From positions 1 through 64,000 of the forward strand of contig JANXSN010000108.1 in the NCBI GenBank assembly GCA_025352685.1: a DNA stretch of 64,000 nt. Reading direction: 5' to 3'. The translations under genes were made by a program, and so were the position numbers. The notes under the pieces are model-generated. The model was given only the letters and a program-made list of their open reading frames with translations, did not search any database and was not told where the DNA came from. Every line of letters begins with the position of its first letter. Position 1 is the first letter of the stretch. Shown in pieces: positions 1-9,560 of this stretch. The stretch comes from Sphingomonadales bacterium (GTDB taxonomy: Bacteria; Pseudomonadota; Alphaproteobacteria; Sphingomonadales; Sphingomonadaceae).

Positions 1-1
1 A

Positions 2-253
2 GATGGCCCCGGCGTTGATGCGCGCAATGAAGCGCTACGCGTAACAAAGCGGCTTGGTCGTGCCATCTGGAAGAAGTGGAGCGGCTATCATCGTCGCAGT
101 CTGGTCGAGACCAAAATGCACTGCTTCAAACTCCTGGGCCAACGCGTTATCGCCCGCACCTTCGATCGTCAGATTACCGAACTCAAAGTCCGTGCTGCAA
201 TCCTCAATCGCTTCTCCGAAATAGGAACGCCGGTCACCGTTCGCATCGCATAA
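2..253 (+). CDS. IS5-family transposase, C-terminal part
   Basis: Frame 2 is open from the window edge to a TAA at 251-253 and encodes 83 residues of an IS5-family transposase. It contains the family signature Y-(2)-R-(3)-E-(6)-K as YHRRSLVETKMHCFK, which carries the catalytic glutamate of the DDE triad. The text after it (FDRQITELKVRAAILNRF) is also typical of the family's C-terminus. The first two catalytic aspartates lie upstream of the window. No frameshift is seen in the visible part, so the element may be intact. It ends just inside the right inverted repeat, as expected. Confidence 0.85.
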   Translation, partial: DGPGVDARNEALRVTKRLGRAIWKKWSGYHRRSLVETKMHCFKLLGQRVIARTFDRQITELKVRAAILNRFSEIGTPVTVRIA

Positions 254-290
254 CATCTTCAAGTAAAAGCACGGTCGGGCTCTCGTGACG

Positions 291-305
291 TTATGCAACA
301 AAGCC
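291..305 (+). repeat. Right terminal inverted repeat of the IS5-family element
   Basis: TTATGCAACAAAGCC is the mirror of the conserved GGCTTTGTTGCATAA tip of IS903/IS5-type elements. It marks the boundary between the element and host DNA at about position 305. Confidence 0.7.
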
Positions 306-430
306 TCGCTGATCACATCTGAGCTTGACGAACGGCAGCGCTACAAAGCTCCTTGAGGGAAACCAAACAGCCCTCATGTTGGCACCGATCACCACTTGTG
401 AAATTGGCGATTGAAGCCCATGATTGGGCG

Positions 431-1081
431 ATGGGGCGTCTCGTGCAATCAATGGCGATAATGCTGCTGGCGGCGACCGAGCCTGGACTTGCGGCTGATA
501 CCGCTGCCGGCAGTTACCGTCTCGAGGGGGGTCATGATGCCGCCGGCGAACTCGTGCTTCGTGAGAACGGCCGGTTCGAATATGCACTGGCGTACGGCGC
601 CCTTGATGAACACGCCAAAGGGGGGTGGCTTCGGCGGGGCGATACTTTGGTACTCACCACTTTACCCAAACCGGTTCCTCCGCTGTTCCGCCTCGCGGGG
701 CGCAGCGCCGCTGCGACGAATTCGCCGACGTTGCATGTGACTTGGCCTGATGGTCGAGGGATCGGGGGAGTCGATTTCCGCATCGGTTTTGACCGCGGTA
801 ATCCAATCAGCGCTTATACCCAGGAAGGCGGCTGGAGCTTACCGCCGGACGAACACCGTATGCCGCGCTGGATTGAGCTGGCTGTGCCGATTTACGGCGT
901 CGTGTCTCCGCGATACCCGATCGACAGCACGAAATCGGGTACCTTAAATTTCGTCATCGTTCCCAACGACATCGGTACGGTCGATTTTAGCGCCATGATT
1001 GTCGACGTTCGACCCAATGAACTGCTTATCCATCGCGGCCGGGGTGAAATGCGGTTTGTTCGTAAACCCGGTCAGCGATAG
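431..1081 (+). CDS. Putative exported protein of unknown function
   Basis: Encodes 216 residues from ATG 431; an in-frame ATG at 452 is an alternative. The N-terminus (MGRLVQSMAIMLLAATEP then GLAADTAAG) looks like a Sec signal peptide with cleavage after an Ala-Ala pair near residue 22. The mature part is beta-rich: a GSYRLEGGHDAAGELVLRENGRFEYALAYGALDE segment resembles small periplasmic proteins that report a 'filled' versus 'empty' lipocalin-like or barrel fold. I cannot assign a family. No good ribosome-binding site precedes either start. It stands alone between the insertion sequence and a pseudogene. The frame is uninterrupted, which argues it is still a gene. Confidence 0.55.
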   Translation: MGRLVQSMAIMLLAATEPGLAADTAAGSYRLEGGHDAAGELVLRENGRFEYALAYGALDEHAKGGWLRRGDTLVLTTLPKPVPPLFRLAGRSAAATNSPTLHVTWPDGRGIGGVDFRIGFDRGNPISAYTQEGGWSLPPDEHRMPRWIELAVPIYGVVSPRYPIDSTKSGTLNFVIVPNDIGTVDFSAMIVDVRPNELLIHRGRGEMRFVRKPGQR

Positions 1082-1149
1082 CGTTAGGAACATATGCACG
1101 TTGGCTGCATGCAAACTGAAAGAAGCGCTCAGCATGGTCATTTTACGCG

Positions 1150-2055
1150 ATGCCGGCTTGCCGCAACGAGCAGCTTACCCTCGTCACTCGTGACCTCGAC
1201 CAGATGTGCGCCCCGAACCTCGGCTGCAGCTATGACCGCGCGCCGGCGCACGTCGCCACCCTCCGAGCCGCCGGCACGATGACAACCAACCTTGCGCGGA
1301 CCTTCCTTGCCCAGCCAGGTGAGCCCGCAGACCGTTTCACTTATGTCGAGAGTGGCGAGATCGAGGTCGTGAATCCGTATACCGGCAAGCGACACCTGCC
1401 ATCGACGTTGGGCCCGACGCGGTTCGTGGGCGAAATATCCTTTCTGAACGGTGGCGCGTGGTCGATGGCTATGCGCATGGCAAAGGACACGCGTGTGATC
1501 GAGGTGCTACGCGAGACGATGCTCATTCTGATGGCGCAAATCCCAGAGATACCGGATATCGTCATAACCATGTCTGCGGCATGCCGGCGGCGGCAGCTTG
1601 AAGACCGTGACAACAGCCTTCGACTTATCGAAGAGGGCGACGACGGCAACATTCGGCGGGTTGCCGAGTTCGCGAGCCGCAATCGTATCCCTTATACGTC
1701 GCTCGTCCTAGGAAACGCCGAGGCCGAAGATACCGCGCAGAGCTGTTCGATCGCTCGATCGGGACCAGCCGTCATCTTCGGCCGCGACATGGTCGTGACC
1801 GACCCAACCCCTCGACAAGATTGCGCGACTGCTCGGGCTCAATCGAGATCTGAAACAGGACGAAGCGTCCGACGTGCTGATCGTGGGCGGCGGCCCGACC
1901 GGCGTATACGCCGGCGCGGAACGATTGAGCGCGCTTGTAACCGAAGACGTGGCAATCGGCGGACAAGCCGGGACATCCAGCCGGATCGAGAACTACATGG
2001 GCCTTCCCACAGGCATCTCAAGCGGCCACCTCGAATGGCGAAGCTGCACTCTAAC
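1150..2055 (+). pseudogene. Decayed cyclic-nucleotide-binding-domain thioredoxin reductase-like flavoprotein
   Basis: The first frame encodes a cNMP-binding-like region (PADRFTYVESGEIEV, LPSTLGPTRFVGEISFLNGG) followed by the linker typical of these fusions (NIRRVAEFASRNRIPYTSL, GPAVIFGRDMVVTDPTP). At about 1813 one extra C shifts the frame. The continuation is read in another frame as DKIARLLGLNRDLKQDEASDVLIVGGGP, then GQAGTSSRIENYMGLPTG, the FAD-binding start of a thioredoxin-reductase fold. The dinucleotide-binding loop has lost a few residues (GGGPTGVYAG where a longer loop is usual). Homology stops near 2050, so most of the flavoprotein domain, including the redox CxxC, is missing. The remnant is 3'-truncated, frameshifted and non-functional. 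The N-terminal boundary is approximate. Confidence 0.8.
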
Positions 2056-2399
2056 CGGACGAAGCATTCCAGCAACAGAATACCGGGGCCAGAGGGGGGC
2101 GTTAGAGCGCGCGAGCCTGGGTCCGAAGCGGGGATCGTCGAGGGCCGTACAAGCGGACTGGTGAGATATGGTTTGGGAGCGTAGCCTTGCACTTTGGTCG
2201 CGCGGGTGATGACTGGCACTGCGTCGGGCAATGCCGTAAACCCACCAAGTGTCCGGGATCATCGCATCATGCGAATGATAAATCTTTGCGCCACGGCTCT
2301 TGAGTTGGGGGATCAGCAAGCCCGATGTTTCCAGAATTCGCCGCGAAACCCTTACCTAAGCCAGGGCGTAAAAAAGCCAGATTGTAGAAAAGGACGTTA
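2056..2399. other. Non-coding stretch, possible gene debris
   Basis: No supported gene lies between the pseudogene and the NYN gene. Short minus-strand frames in 2050-2320 (for example one reading KIYHSHDAMIPDTWW) look protein-like for a few dozen residues but break by frame changes and match nothing I recognise. The last 30 bases provide the leader of the NYN gene, including AAAAGGACG just before its ATG. Confidence 0.4.
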
Positions 2400-3221
2400 A
2401 TGGACTCGGAAAATCCCACGCGAGACGCATCGAATCGGAGGATTGCCCTGCTGGTTGATGCCGACAACATCTCGCATGCCAAGATTGCAGCGATTCTGGC
2501 CGAACTCTCAAAATATGGAACCGCAAACATTCGCCGAGCTTATGGCGATTGGGCGAGCACAAGTCTCAAGGGGTGGAAAGCAAAGCTCCACGAGTTTGCC
2601 ATCCGACCGATCCAGCAGTTTAGCTACTCAACGGGTAAGAACGCCACCGATATCGCTCTCGTCATTGACGCGATGGAACTGCTGTACACCCAAAAACTCG
2701 ACGCCTTTTGCATCGCGTCAAGCGACGGTGATTTTACGCCGCTGGTGATGCAGCTCAAAGCGAACGGGCACGATGTATATGGCTTTGGCGAACGCAAGAC
2801 ACCCGAACCCTTCGTCAATGCCTGCACGACGTTTCTCTACATCGACACGATCGTCGAGACGACGCTCGCAGCACACGAGCCCGCGCCGAAGACGAAAACC
2901 AAAAGAAAATCTTCGCGCGGCGCTGAACCTGATCCGGCTCCCGCGGGCAACGCCAGCCCGCTAATGCGCGATGCCAAGCTGATCGCCGTTCTGCGCGGCG
3001 CGGTTGAAGCCACGGCACGCGAGGACGGTTGGGCGGCGATGTCAAACGCCGGCAACGCGGCAAAGCGGCAGGCCCCGATCGACCCGCGCAACTACAATGT
3101 TAAAAACTTCGCGAAGCTCTTTGAAGCTGCGGGCCTCTTCGACATTTTCAAGACGGAAACAGGTCAGAGCTACGTTGCCGACAAACTGAACAAAGAGCGT
3201 GCCGCGACGCCAGACCGCTAA
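2400..3221 (+). CDS. NYN-domain putative ribonuclease with C-terminal OST-HTH/LOTUS domain
   Basis: A 273-residue protein whose ATG follows AAAAGGACGTTA. Residues 14-135 form an NYN (PIN-like, DUF88/LabA) domain. Acidic residues that would bind metal are present: D20 and D22 in LLVDADN, D84 in TGKNATDIAL, and D109/D111 in ASSDGDF. A low-complexity basic linker (about 145-185, KTKTKRKSSRG) leads to an OST-HTH/LOTUS-like domain at about 188-265 (LIAVLRGAVEATAREDGWAAMSNAG, NYNVKNFAKLFEAAGLFDI). NYN domains are predicted RNases and LOTUS domains bind RNA, so an RNA-processing role is inferred. No partner gene is adjacent. Its substrate in bacteria is not known. Confidence 0.85.
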   Translation: MDSENPTRDASNRRIALLVDADNISHAKIAAILAELSKYGTANIRRAYGDWASTSLKGWKAKLHEFAIRPIQQFSYSTGKNATDIALVIDAMELLYTQKLDAFCIASSDGDFTPLVMQLKANGHDVYGFGERKTPEPFVNACTTFLYIDTIVETTLAAHEPAPKTKTKRKSSRGAEPDPAPAGNASPLMRDAKLIAVLRGAVEATAREDGWAAMSNAGNAAKRQAPIDPRNYNVKNFAKLFEAAGLFDIFKTETGQSYVADKLNKERAATPDR

Positions 3222-3487
3222 GGCTGGGCACTCCGCCTTTGCACAAGCCGAAAATTATCCGATCACGGGCTGCCGATCGGCTCGGCCAAAAGTCGGCTTT
3301 TCATCAGCACTCGGCGCGCATCGATCGATTACTGTTCGATAGCCGTCAGGCTCGAGCCACGCGCAACAAATGCACATCGTGCATAAAACCGCGCCTGTCA
3401 TCCGGCCGCATTCTGAGGAACAGCGCTTGTCTCACGCAACTAAAAGACCCTAGTCTTGCAGATCTGAGACGGATTTGGGGAAAGAAT
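3222..3487. other. Intergenic region upstream of NTF2-like gene
   Basis: No gene is seen. A small hairpin (TGCAC-ATC-GTGCA, near 3370) is present. A GGGGAAAG Shine-Dalgarno sequence immediately precedes the next gene. Confidence 0.5.
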
Positions 3488-3892
3488 ATGTCTGCGGAAA
3501 ACGTGAGCCTGATCAAAGGTCTTTACAACGCATTCGGCGCGGGCGACGTACCCGGCGTTCTTGGACGTCTGAGTCCCGACATTGTATGGAACGAAGCGGA
3601 AAATTTTCCCTACGCAGATAACAATCCCTATCGCGGACCTGATGCTGTTGCCGCCGGTGTGTTTGCCCGCTGTGCCGGCGAATGGGACGGATTTGGCGTT
3701 GCGATGGCGGACCTGATCGATGGCGGTAACCGCGTCGTTGCCCTTGGGCGATATACGGGCACGTTCCATAAGACCGGCGGTCAAATGAATCGCCAAGCTG
3801 TCCATGTCTGGACGGTCAGGGAAGGCAAGGTCGTCGCGTTTCAGCAGTACATCGATACGCTCGACGTAGCCCGCGCCATTGGCGCGGTGTAG
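3488..3892 (+). CDS. SnoaL/NTF2-like (ketosteroid isomerase-like) protein
   Basis: A 134-residue protein starting at ATG 3488 behind GGGGAAAG. The sequence follows the SnoaL-like pattern: an N-terminal helix (VSLIKGLYNAFGAGDVPGVLGRLSPDIVW), a PYRGPDAVAAGVF segment, then beta strands ending in VWTVREGKVVAFQQYIDTLDVARA. Members are small cone-shaped alpha+beta barrels used as isomerases, cyclases, hydrolases or ligand-binding domains, so the reaction cannot be named from sequence. The frame is open further upstream, but that part has no homology-like character and the start with the ribosome-binding site is preferred. It is a single gene with no obvious operon partner. Confidence 0.8.
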   Translation: MSAENVSLIKGLYNAFGAGDVPGVLGRLSPDIVWNEAENFPYADNNPYRGPDAVAAGVFARCAGEWDGFGVAMADLIDGGNRVVALGRYTGTFHKTGGQMNRQAVHVWTVREGKVVAFQQYIDTLDVARAIGAV

Positions 3893-3923
3893 GACGGCCA
3901 CGTCGGCCAGCAGCAGGCAATCT

Positions 3924-4214
3924 TCATCTACAGGGCCGCTCGGCGGGTCGCGACCAATGCCCGGATCGCATGACTTTGGCTGACCAGCTCTCGATTCTGG
4001 TCGTCTCGGCCTTGGCTTCGACTTGCAAATCGCAAACCGGCAGGACTGCAATCGCATGATCGAGGAGCGCCGCTGACTGCCATGCGGTCGCCTCGTCGAG
4101 AAGCAGCAGCGCCTCACTCATCAGCTTGCGGGCTCGAGCTAAGAGCTGCTGGGCAGAATGCCCTTTTTCGTCGAAGGCCAAGTGTTGCTCCCCTACGTCC
4201 GTACATGAACGCAT
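3924..4214 (-). CDS. Small hypothetical protein
   Basis: A 96-residue minus-strand frame. The middle part (AQQLLARARKLMSEALLLLDEA then AALLDHAIAVL) is a plausible two-helix bundle similar in style to small conserved sphingomonad proteins. A shorter version could start at the internal ATG of MSEALLLLDEA. The C-terminal third looks random. No Shine-Dalgarno sequence precedes the first ATG. Function unknown. It lies convergent with the NTF2-like gene and divergent from the oxoprolinase operon. The call rests only on coding character. Confidence 0.4.
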   Translation of the reverse strand: MRSCTDVGEQHLAFDEKGHSAQQLLARARKLMSEALLLLDEATAWQSAALLDHAIAVLPVCDLQVEAKAETTRIESWSAKVMRSGHWSRPAERPCR

Positions 4215-4396
4215 TTATTTTTCGATGGCGAATTACGCACGACGTCTGTTCTTGGATGCATGCCCCTGTGCGCTCGCGGTTCGGGTGTATGACGCAGTCA
4301 TAAGAGGGTTTTGTAACCCGCAGCTTGCAGCTCGGCCTCCTGCCAATACAACATCGCACTGGAATCGCCGGGCGTTCGGTGACATCGACGGCGCTA

Positions 4397-7300
4397 ATGA
4401 GCATCTGGCAGTTCTGGATTGACCGTGGAGGCACCTTTACCGACGTCGTGGCGCGCGACCCCGATGGGCGAACGACAACCGCCAAATTGCTGTCCGAAGA
4501 TCCTGCGCACTATGATGATGCTGCGGTTGCCGCGATCCGGCGGCTAACTGCGATCGCCGAGGGGCCACTGCCCCCCGCCGATATCCGCATTGGTACGACA
4601 ATTGCGACAAACGCTCTGCTCGAACACACAGGATCGCCGTGCCTGCTGGCGATCACGCGCGGGTTCGGCGACGCTTTGCACATCGGCTATCAGGATCGGC
4701 CCGACATTTTTGCGCGTGCCATTCGGCGGCCCCTGCCGCTCTATGCGCGCGTCGCCGAGATCAACGAGCGCGTGACGGCGGAAGGCGAGGTGCTGATGCC
4801 GCTCGACGCGGCACGAGAACGCCTCGCCCTGCAAGCAGCGTTTGACGCAGGTCTTCGCGCCGTCGCCATCGTTCTAATGCACGGCTATCGGTATCCCAAC
4901 CACGAGGCTGCTCTCGCCGAAATCGCGACCGAAATAGGGTTTACGCAGGTTTCGGTGAGCCACCGCACCAGCGCACTTATCCGCCTCGTCGCGCGCGGTG
5001 ATACCACAGTTGTCGATGCTTATTTGTCACCCGTGCTTCGCGCCTATGTCCAACGGTTCGAGTCAGCGCTCGGCGCCGGGCAGCGTCCCTTGTTCATGCA
5101 ATCAAACGGCGGCCTCGTCGACGGGCAGTCCTTCCAGGGTAAGGATGCACTGCTGTCCGGTCCAGCAGGCGGGATTGTCGGGATGGCCCGGACTGCCGCG
5201 CAGGCCGGCTTCGACCGGGTAATCGGATTCGACATGGGCGGCACGTCGACCGACATGTCGGTCTATGCCGGGGCGTTCGAGCGCCGCAACGATGCGGTAA
5301 TCGCAGGCACCCGGATCAGCGCACCGATGATGCGCATCGATACAGTCGCGGCCGGCGGCGGATCCATCTGCCGCTTCGAAGGCGGCCGTTTTGCCGTCGG
5401 TCCGGAATCGGCAGGCGCTATCCCGGGGCCGGCCTGTTACCGCAAGCATGGACCGTTAACGATTACTGACTGCAACGTGATCCTCGGCAAGATTCAGCCC
5501 GACCATTTTCCGCATGTCTTCGGACAGCGTGGCGATGCTCCCCTCGACCCGGGCGCCAGCTTTGCACAAATGGATGCGGTGATCGCCGACCTAGCCGTCG
5601 CAACGGGAAGGACGATCACCGCACGCGCTGCCGCCGAAGGCTTTATCGCGATTGCGGTCGCCAATATGGCCAATGCGATCAAGGCTATTTCGGTCGCACG
5701 TGGTCATGATCCGTCGCGGTTCGTGCTCGCTTGCTTCGGGGGAGCAGGCGGACAGCATGCATGTCTGGTTGCCGACGCGCTCGGCATGACGGGTGTCATG
5801 ATTCACCCGTTGGCCGGGGTGCTATCGGCTTATGGCATGGGACTGGCCGACCGACGTGAAGTACGCGAACGGACGGTCGCGTTGCCCTTGGCCGACACCG
5901 CTGCGTTGGCGGGGGCGATCGCTGCTTTGGAAGTCGAGGCGTGCGTCGCCCTCGTCGACCAGGGGGTTGAAGACGACGCGATCCGCGCGGAACATCGTGT
6001 TGAGCTCCGCTATGCATCGTCCGATTTCGGCATCGAAGTCGCATACGGCACCGAGGAGGCGATGCGCACCGCGTTCGAGGCATGCTATTTGCGGCAATTC
6101 GGTTTTACCGGCGACGATGCCCTGGTTGCGGAAAGAGTCCAGGTCGAGGCGATCGCGGATGCGGCTGGCTTCAGCGATGAAATCGTTACCCTTCCCGAGG
6201 AAACTGCGGGACCCCGCGTAAAAGCTGCCATGTATCTGGATGGCTCAATGCACGATGCGCCGCTGTACGACCGACAGGGCTTGGCAGCAGGCGCGACCAT
6301 TGTTGGACCCGCGCTGATCATCGATCCTTCGGCGACGACGGTCGTTGAAAACGGCTGGACAGCGCGCGTGGACGCGCACGCTAATCTGATCCTTAAGCGC
6401 CATGGACCACGCAGCCTTGCGTTGTCCCAAAGCAATGAAGCCGATCCGATCCAGCTCGAAATCTTTGCCGGGCTGTTCATGTCGGTCGCCGACGAAATGG
6501 GGGCCGCCCTCGAGCGCAGTGCCGCTTCGGTTAATATCCGTGAGCGGCTCGATTTTTCATGCGCATTGTTCGACTCGGCGGGCAACCTTATCGCCAATGC
6601 GCCGCACATCCCGGTTCATCTGGGCTCAATGGGCGAGAGTATCCGCACCGTTATTGCCCGCCGCGACATTGCCGTGGACGCACGCGGGATGCGGCCGGGC
6701 GACGTGTATGCGCTTAACTCGCCCTATCACGGCGGTACTCATCTGCCCGACATCACTGTGATCATGCCCGTGTTTACGCGGGACGCACCGCGTCCTGCCT
6801 TCTTCGTCGCTGCCCGCGGCCACCATGCCGATGTTGGCGGAATCAGCCCTGGATCGATGCCCCCCGATAGCACGACCATCGACGAGGAAGGCGTGTTGAT
6901 CGACAATGTGCTGATCGTCGAGGAGGGGCGGATGCGCACTGCCGAGCTGCGTGCGCTTCTTGCCGATCACCGCTGGCCAGCGCGCAACATTGACCAGAAT
7001 ATTGCCGATTTGTCCGCGCAAGTTGCCGCCTGCACGCGCGGCGCCGAAGGGCTCCAGCGCATGGCGGTCGACTACGGAATGGGAACAGTAACCGCATATA
7101 TGGCGCATGTTCAGCGTCATGCCGAGGTCGCCGTACAAAGTTTGCTTGACCGGTTGGTCGACGGCAGCTTTGCCTACGAGATGGACGACGGCGCGGTCAT
7201 CCGCGTCGCCGTACGTATCGACCGCGCCGTCCGCCGCGCGACGGTGGATTTCACGGGCACGAGTGCACAGCGCCCTAATAACTTCAACGCACCCCGGGCT

Positions 7301-7987
7301 GTGGTCCGAGCGGCGGTGCTCTACGTCCTGCGCGTGCTGGTCGACACCGCAGTCCCGCTCAACGACGGCTTCCTGCGCCCGATCGACATCATTGTCCCAG
7401 CGGGGTCGATGCTCGATCCATACTTTCCCGCAGCCGTGGTTGCAGGGAATGTCGAAACCAGTCAGGTCGTCACCGACGCGCTGTTTGGCGCGTTGGGCGC
7501 AATGGCCGGAAGCCAGGGGACGATGAACAATTTCACTTTCGGCAACGCGCGCCACCAATATTACGAGACAATCGCAGGCGGCAGCGGGGCCGGTCCTGAC
7601 TTCGACGGTGCAGCGGTTGTCCAAACGCATATGACGAACAGCCGCCTGACCGACCCCGAAGTGCTGGAGGCCCGCTTTCCGGTCCTTGTCGAAGAGTTTT
7701 CGGTGCGGCGCGGATCCGGGGGAACAGGCGCACAGCGAGGAGGCGACGGCGCGATACGACGCATCCGCTTTCGCCAAGCAATGCAGGCGGGCATCCTCGC
7801 CAACCGCCGGCGGGTGCCGCCCTTTGGGGTTAATGGTGGAAGCGATGGCGCATGCGGGATCAACCGGATTGAACGCAGCGACGGTCAGATCGAGATCCTG
7901 CCTGCCACGCGCGCTGTCACCATGAAGCCCGGCGACGTGTTCGTGATCGAAACGCCAGGTGGTGGCGGGTTCGGCGCCGCAAGCTGA
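4397..7987 (+). CDS. 5-oxoprolinase/hydantoinase family protein (fused HyuA-HyuB)
   Basis: A 1196-residue protein of the ATP-hydrolysing 5-oxoprolinase type: it opens the lactam of 5-oxoproline (pyroglutamate) to give glutamate at the cost of ATP. The HyuA half (about 1-680) starts with [15 protein letters not shown] and has [13 protein letters not shown] near residue 279, the nucleotide-binding motifs of this ASKHA-like fold. The HyuB half starts near 685 ([24 protein letters not shown]) and carries HIPVHLGSM and [12 protein letters not shown]. Length matches the eukaryote-like fused enzyme (about 1200-1290). ATG 4397 is chosen because homology begins there; the frame is open upstream. It heads a four-gene operon in which its TGA overlaps the next ATG. 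Hydantoinase or acetone carboxylase activity is less likely given the neighbours. Confidence 0.85.
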   Translation: MSIWQFWIDRGGTFTDVVARDPDGRTTTAKLLSEDPAHYDDAAVAAIRRLTAIAEGPLPPADIRIGTTIATNALLEHTGSPCLLAITRGFGDALHIGYQDRPDIFARAIRRPLPLYARVAEINERVTAEGEVLMPLDAARERLALQAAFDAGLRAVAIVLMHGYRYPNHEAALAEIATEIGFTQVSVSHRTSALIRLVARGDTTVVDAYLSPVLRAYVQRFESALGAGQRPLFMQSNGGLVDGQSFQGKDALLSGPAGGIVGMARTAAQAGFDRVIGFDMGGTSTDMSVYAGAFERRNDAVIAGTRISAPMMRIDTVAAGGGSICRFEGGRFAVGPESAGAIPGPACYRKHGPLTITDCNVILGKIQPDHFPHVFGQRGDAPLDPGASFAQMDAVIADLAVATGRTITARAAAEGFIAIAVANMANAIKAISVARGHDPSRFVLACFGGAGGQHACLVADALGMTGVMIHPLAGVLSAYGMGLADRREVRERTVALPLADTAALAGAIAALEVEACVALVDQGVEDDAIRAEHRVELRYASSDFGIEVAYGTEEAMRTAFEACYLRQFGFTGDDALVAERVQVEAIADAAGFSDEIVTLPEETAGPRVKAAMYLDGSMHDAPLYDRQGLAAGATIVGPALIIDPSATTVVENGWTARVDAHANLILKRHGPRSLALSQSNEADPIQLEIFAGLFMSVADEMGAALERSAASVNIRERLDFSCALFDSAGNLIANAPHIPVHLGSMGESIRTVIARRDIAVDARGMRPGDVYALNSPYHGGTHLPDITVIMPVFTRDAPRPAFFVAARGHHADVGGISPGSMPPDSTTIDEEGVLIDNVLIVEEGRMRTAELRALLADHRWPARNIDQNIADLSAQVAACTRGAEGLQRMAVDYGMGTVTAYMAHVQRHAEVAVQSLLDRLVDGSFAYEMDDGAVIRVAVRIDRAVRRATVDFTGTSAQRPNNFNAPRAVVRAAVLYVLRVLVDTAVPLNDGFLRPIDIIVPAGSMLDPYFPAAVVAGNVETSQVVTDALFGALGAMAGSQGTMNNFTFGNARHQYYETIAGGSGAGPDFDGAAVVQTHMTNSRLTDPEVLEARFPVLVEEFSVRRGSGGTGAQRGGDGAIRRIRFRQAMQAGILANRRRVPPFGVNGGSDGACGINRIERSDGQIEILPATRAVTMKPGDVFVIETPGGGGFGAAS

Positions 7988-8649
7988 TGATGGTCATTGC
8001 CGGAATCTTCGTGATCGTCGCGGGGTTCCTGCTCCGCTTTAACCCGCTGGTGGTCGTTGCGGTCTCGGCGCTCGTGACCGGCGTGGCTGCCGGACTAGAT
8101 CCGATCCGGATCCTTTCGGCGTTTGGAAAGGCGTATAACGACAACCGCTTTGTTACCGCCATCTATATTGTTCTGCCGGTCATCGGCCTGCTCGAGCGCT
8201 TCGGGCTTCAGGTTCGCGCCCGCGCACTGATCGCAAATTTGAAGGGCGCCACCACCGGGCGTTTGCTCATCGCCTATATGGTGTTTCGCCAGCTTACGGC
8301 TGCCGCTGGGCTAACGTCGGTCGCAGGCCATCCCCAGACCGTGCGCCCGCTGATCGCGCCGATGGCCGAAGCTGCCGCCGAAGCGCAGACTGGCGACAAG
8401 AGCCAGTCCGAACACGTCAAGGCGATGGCGGCGGCAACGGATAACGTCGGGCTTTTTTTCGGCGAGGATATCTTTATCGCGATCGGATCGGTCCTGCTGA
8501 TGAAAGGCGTACTCGAAGGATATGGTATAGCCGTCGAACCGTTTCAGCTTTCGGCCTGGGCGATTCCAACCGCCGTCACAGCGTTAATGGTCCACGGATT
8601 CAGGCTCATTCGGCTCGACTGGCAGCTGAAGCGACGGGCGGCGGCGTGA
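7987..8649 (+). CDS. DUF969 family membrane protein
   Basis: A 220-residue integral membrane protein of family DUF969. Hydrophobic segments are visible at about 2-35, 55-70, 90-110, 150-170 and 180-205. Family-typical text includes NDNRFVTAIYIVLPVIGLLERFGLQ, LTSVAGHPQTVRPLIAPM and AAATDNVGLFFGEDIFIA. DUF969 is almost always paired with DUF979, and the pair is often found next to pyroglutamyl-peptidase or oxoprolinase genes, so the two are thought to form a transporter for 5-oxoproline or related compounds. That role is inferred from context. The start ATG overlaps the oxoprolinase stop by one base, implying translational coupling. Confidence 0.85.
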   Translation: MMVIAGIFVIVAGFLLRFNPLVVVAVSALVTGVAAGLDPIRILSAFGKAYNDNRFVTAIYIVLPVIGLLERFGLQVRARALIANLKGATTGRLLIAYMVFRQLTAAAGLTSVAGHPQTVRPLIAPMAEAAAEAQTGDKSQSEHVKAMAAATDNVGLFFGEDIFIAIGSVLLMKGVLEGYGIAVEPFQLSAWAIPTAVTALMVHGFRLIRLDWQLKRRAAA

Positions 8650-9560
8650 TCGGGATTGGCTTTGTCTATACCGTTGCCGGGCTAACCTTCCTTGCTTTTG
8701 CAGGATTGTCGATCACCGACGGTCGCGCCCGTTGGGGCAATGCCGCGTTTTACGCGCTCATCGCGCTAAGCTTTCTTGCCGGCGACCGGCTGGGCGACGT
8801 CGGCAACGGCGCGCTGGTGCTGGCGTTAATTGCCATCGCCGGTTTCGGCCTGACGCGCCGGGGGCCGCCCACGGCTTCGCGGGTAACGCCACGCGGAACA
8901 GGCCTGTTCGTTCCCGCGCTGGTCATCCCTGTGACAGCGCTGCTCGGCACGCTGGCGGCTAAAGAATTCCCAACTTGGGTCGATCCCAAGCAAGCGACCT
9001 TGGTCGCGCTCACTTTCGGTGTCTTACTCGCCATGACCGTCGCAATGCTGTGGTTGAAACCTCCATTCATCGCCCCCTTGCGCGAAGGCGGGCGACTCAT
9101 GGATGATATCGGCTGGGCCGCCGTACTGCCGCAGATGCTTGCGAGCCTGGGCGCGGTGTTTGCGCTGTCGGGTGTCGGAGGGGTCGTCGGCCGGATCGTG
9201 GGGAATGCCATTCCTTCGGGCAGCCTGCTCGGTGCTGTCGTTGCTTATAGTTTCGGCATGGCCGTTTTTACGATGGTCATGGGCAACGCCTTTGCTGCCT
9301 TCCCCGTGATGGCCAGCGCAGTCGGCATCCCGCTGCTGATCAACGGCCACCATGGCAGCCCAGCATTGGTTGCATCGCTTGGCATGCTCGCCGGGTTTTG
9401 TGGGACATTAATGACGCCCATGGCCGCAAACTTTAATCTTGTCCCTGCCGCCTTACTCGATCTCAAAGATCGTTACGGCGTCATTCGCGCGCAAATCCCA
9501 ACCGCACTGCCCATGCTCGCGTTCAACATCATCTTTCTCTACGCGATGCTTGCTCGGTGA
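8646..9560 (+). CDS. DUF979 family membrane protein
   Basis: A 304-residue polytopic membrane protein (8-10 predicted helices) of family DUF979. It starts with GTG 8646, overlapping the DUF969 stop as GTGA. Family-typical stretches are AFYALIALSFLAGDRLGD, GGVVGRIVGNAIP, MVMGNAFAAFPVM and GFCGTLMTPMAANFNLVPAALL. The last resembles the substrate-binding re-entrant loops of ion-transporter-like anion permeases, although this is only a resemblance. With the DUF969 protein it likely forms the import system of the operon. A substrate of 5-oxoproline is inferred from the upstream oxoprolinase. No biochemical role is firmly established for either DUF. Confidence 0.85.
   Translation: MIGIGFVYTVAGLTFLAFAGLSITDGRARWGNAAFYALIALSFLAGDRLGDVGNGALVLALIAIAGFGLTRRGPPTASRVTPRGTGLFVPALVIPVTALLGTLAAKEFPTWVDPKQATLVALTFGVLLAMTVAMLWLKPPFIAPLREGGRLMDDIGWAAVLPQMLASLGAVFALSGVGGVVGRIVGNAIPSGSLLGAVVAYSFGMAVFTMVMGNAFAAFPVMASAVGIPLLINGHHGSPALVASLGMLAGFCGTLMTPMAANFNLVPAALLDLKDRYGVIRAQIPTALPMLAFNIIFLYAMLAR

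Larger units (their letters stand above)
1..305 (+). mobile_element. Right end of an IS5-family insertion sequence (truncated by window edge)
   Basis: The window opens inside an insertion sequence. Reading frame 2 gives the C-terminal part of a DDE transposase. Thirty-eight bases after its stop codon lies a sequence ending TTATGCAACAAAGCC (291-305), the complement of the GGCTTTGTTGCATAA tip typical of the IS903/IS5 branch of the IS5 family. The left end and the target-site duplication lie outside the window, so completeness cannot be judged. The neighbourhood downstream is rich in decayed genes, which fits an insertion-prone region. Confidence 0.8.

Noticed and set aside
35-316. 93-residue minus-strand open frame over the insertion sequence
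   Set aside because: It is the shadow of the transposase frame, which shows clear family motifs on the plus strand.
6626-7777. 383-residue minus-strand frame inside the oxoprolinase gene
   Set aside because: Shadow of the HyuB half, which is strongly conserved on the plus strand.
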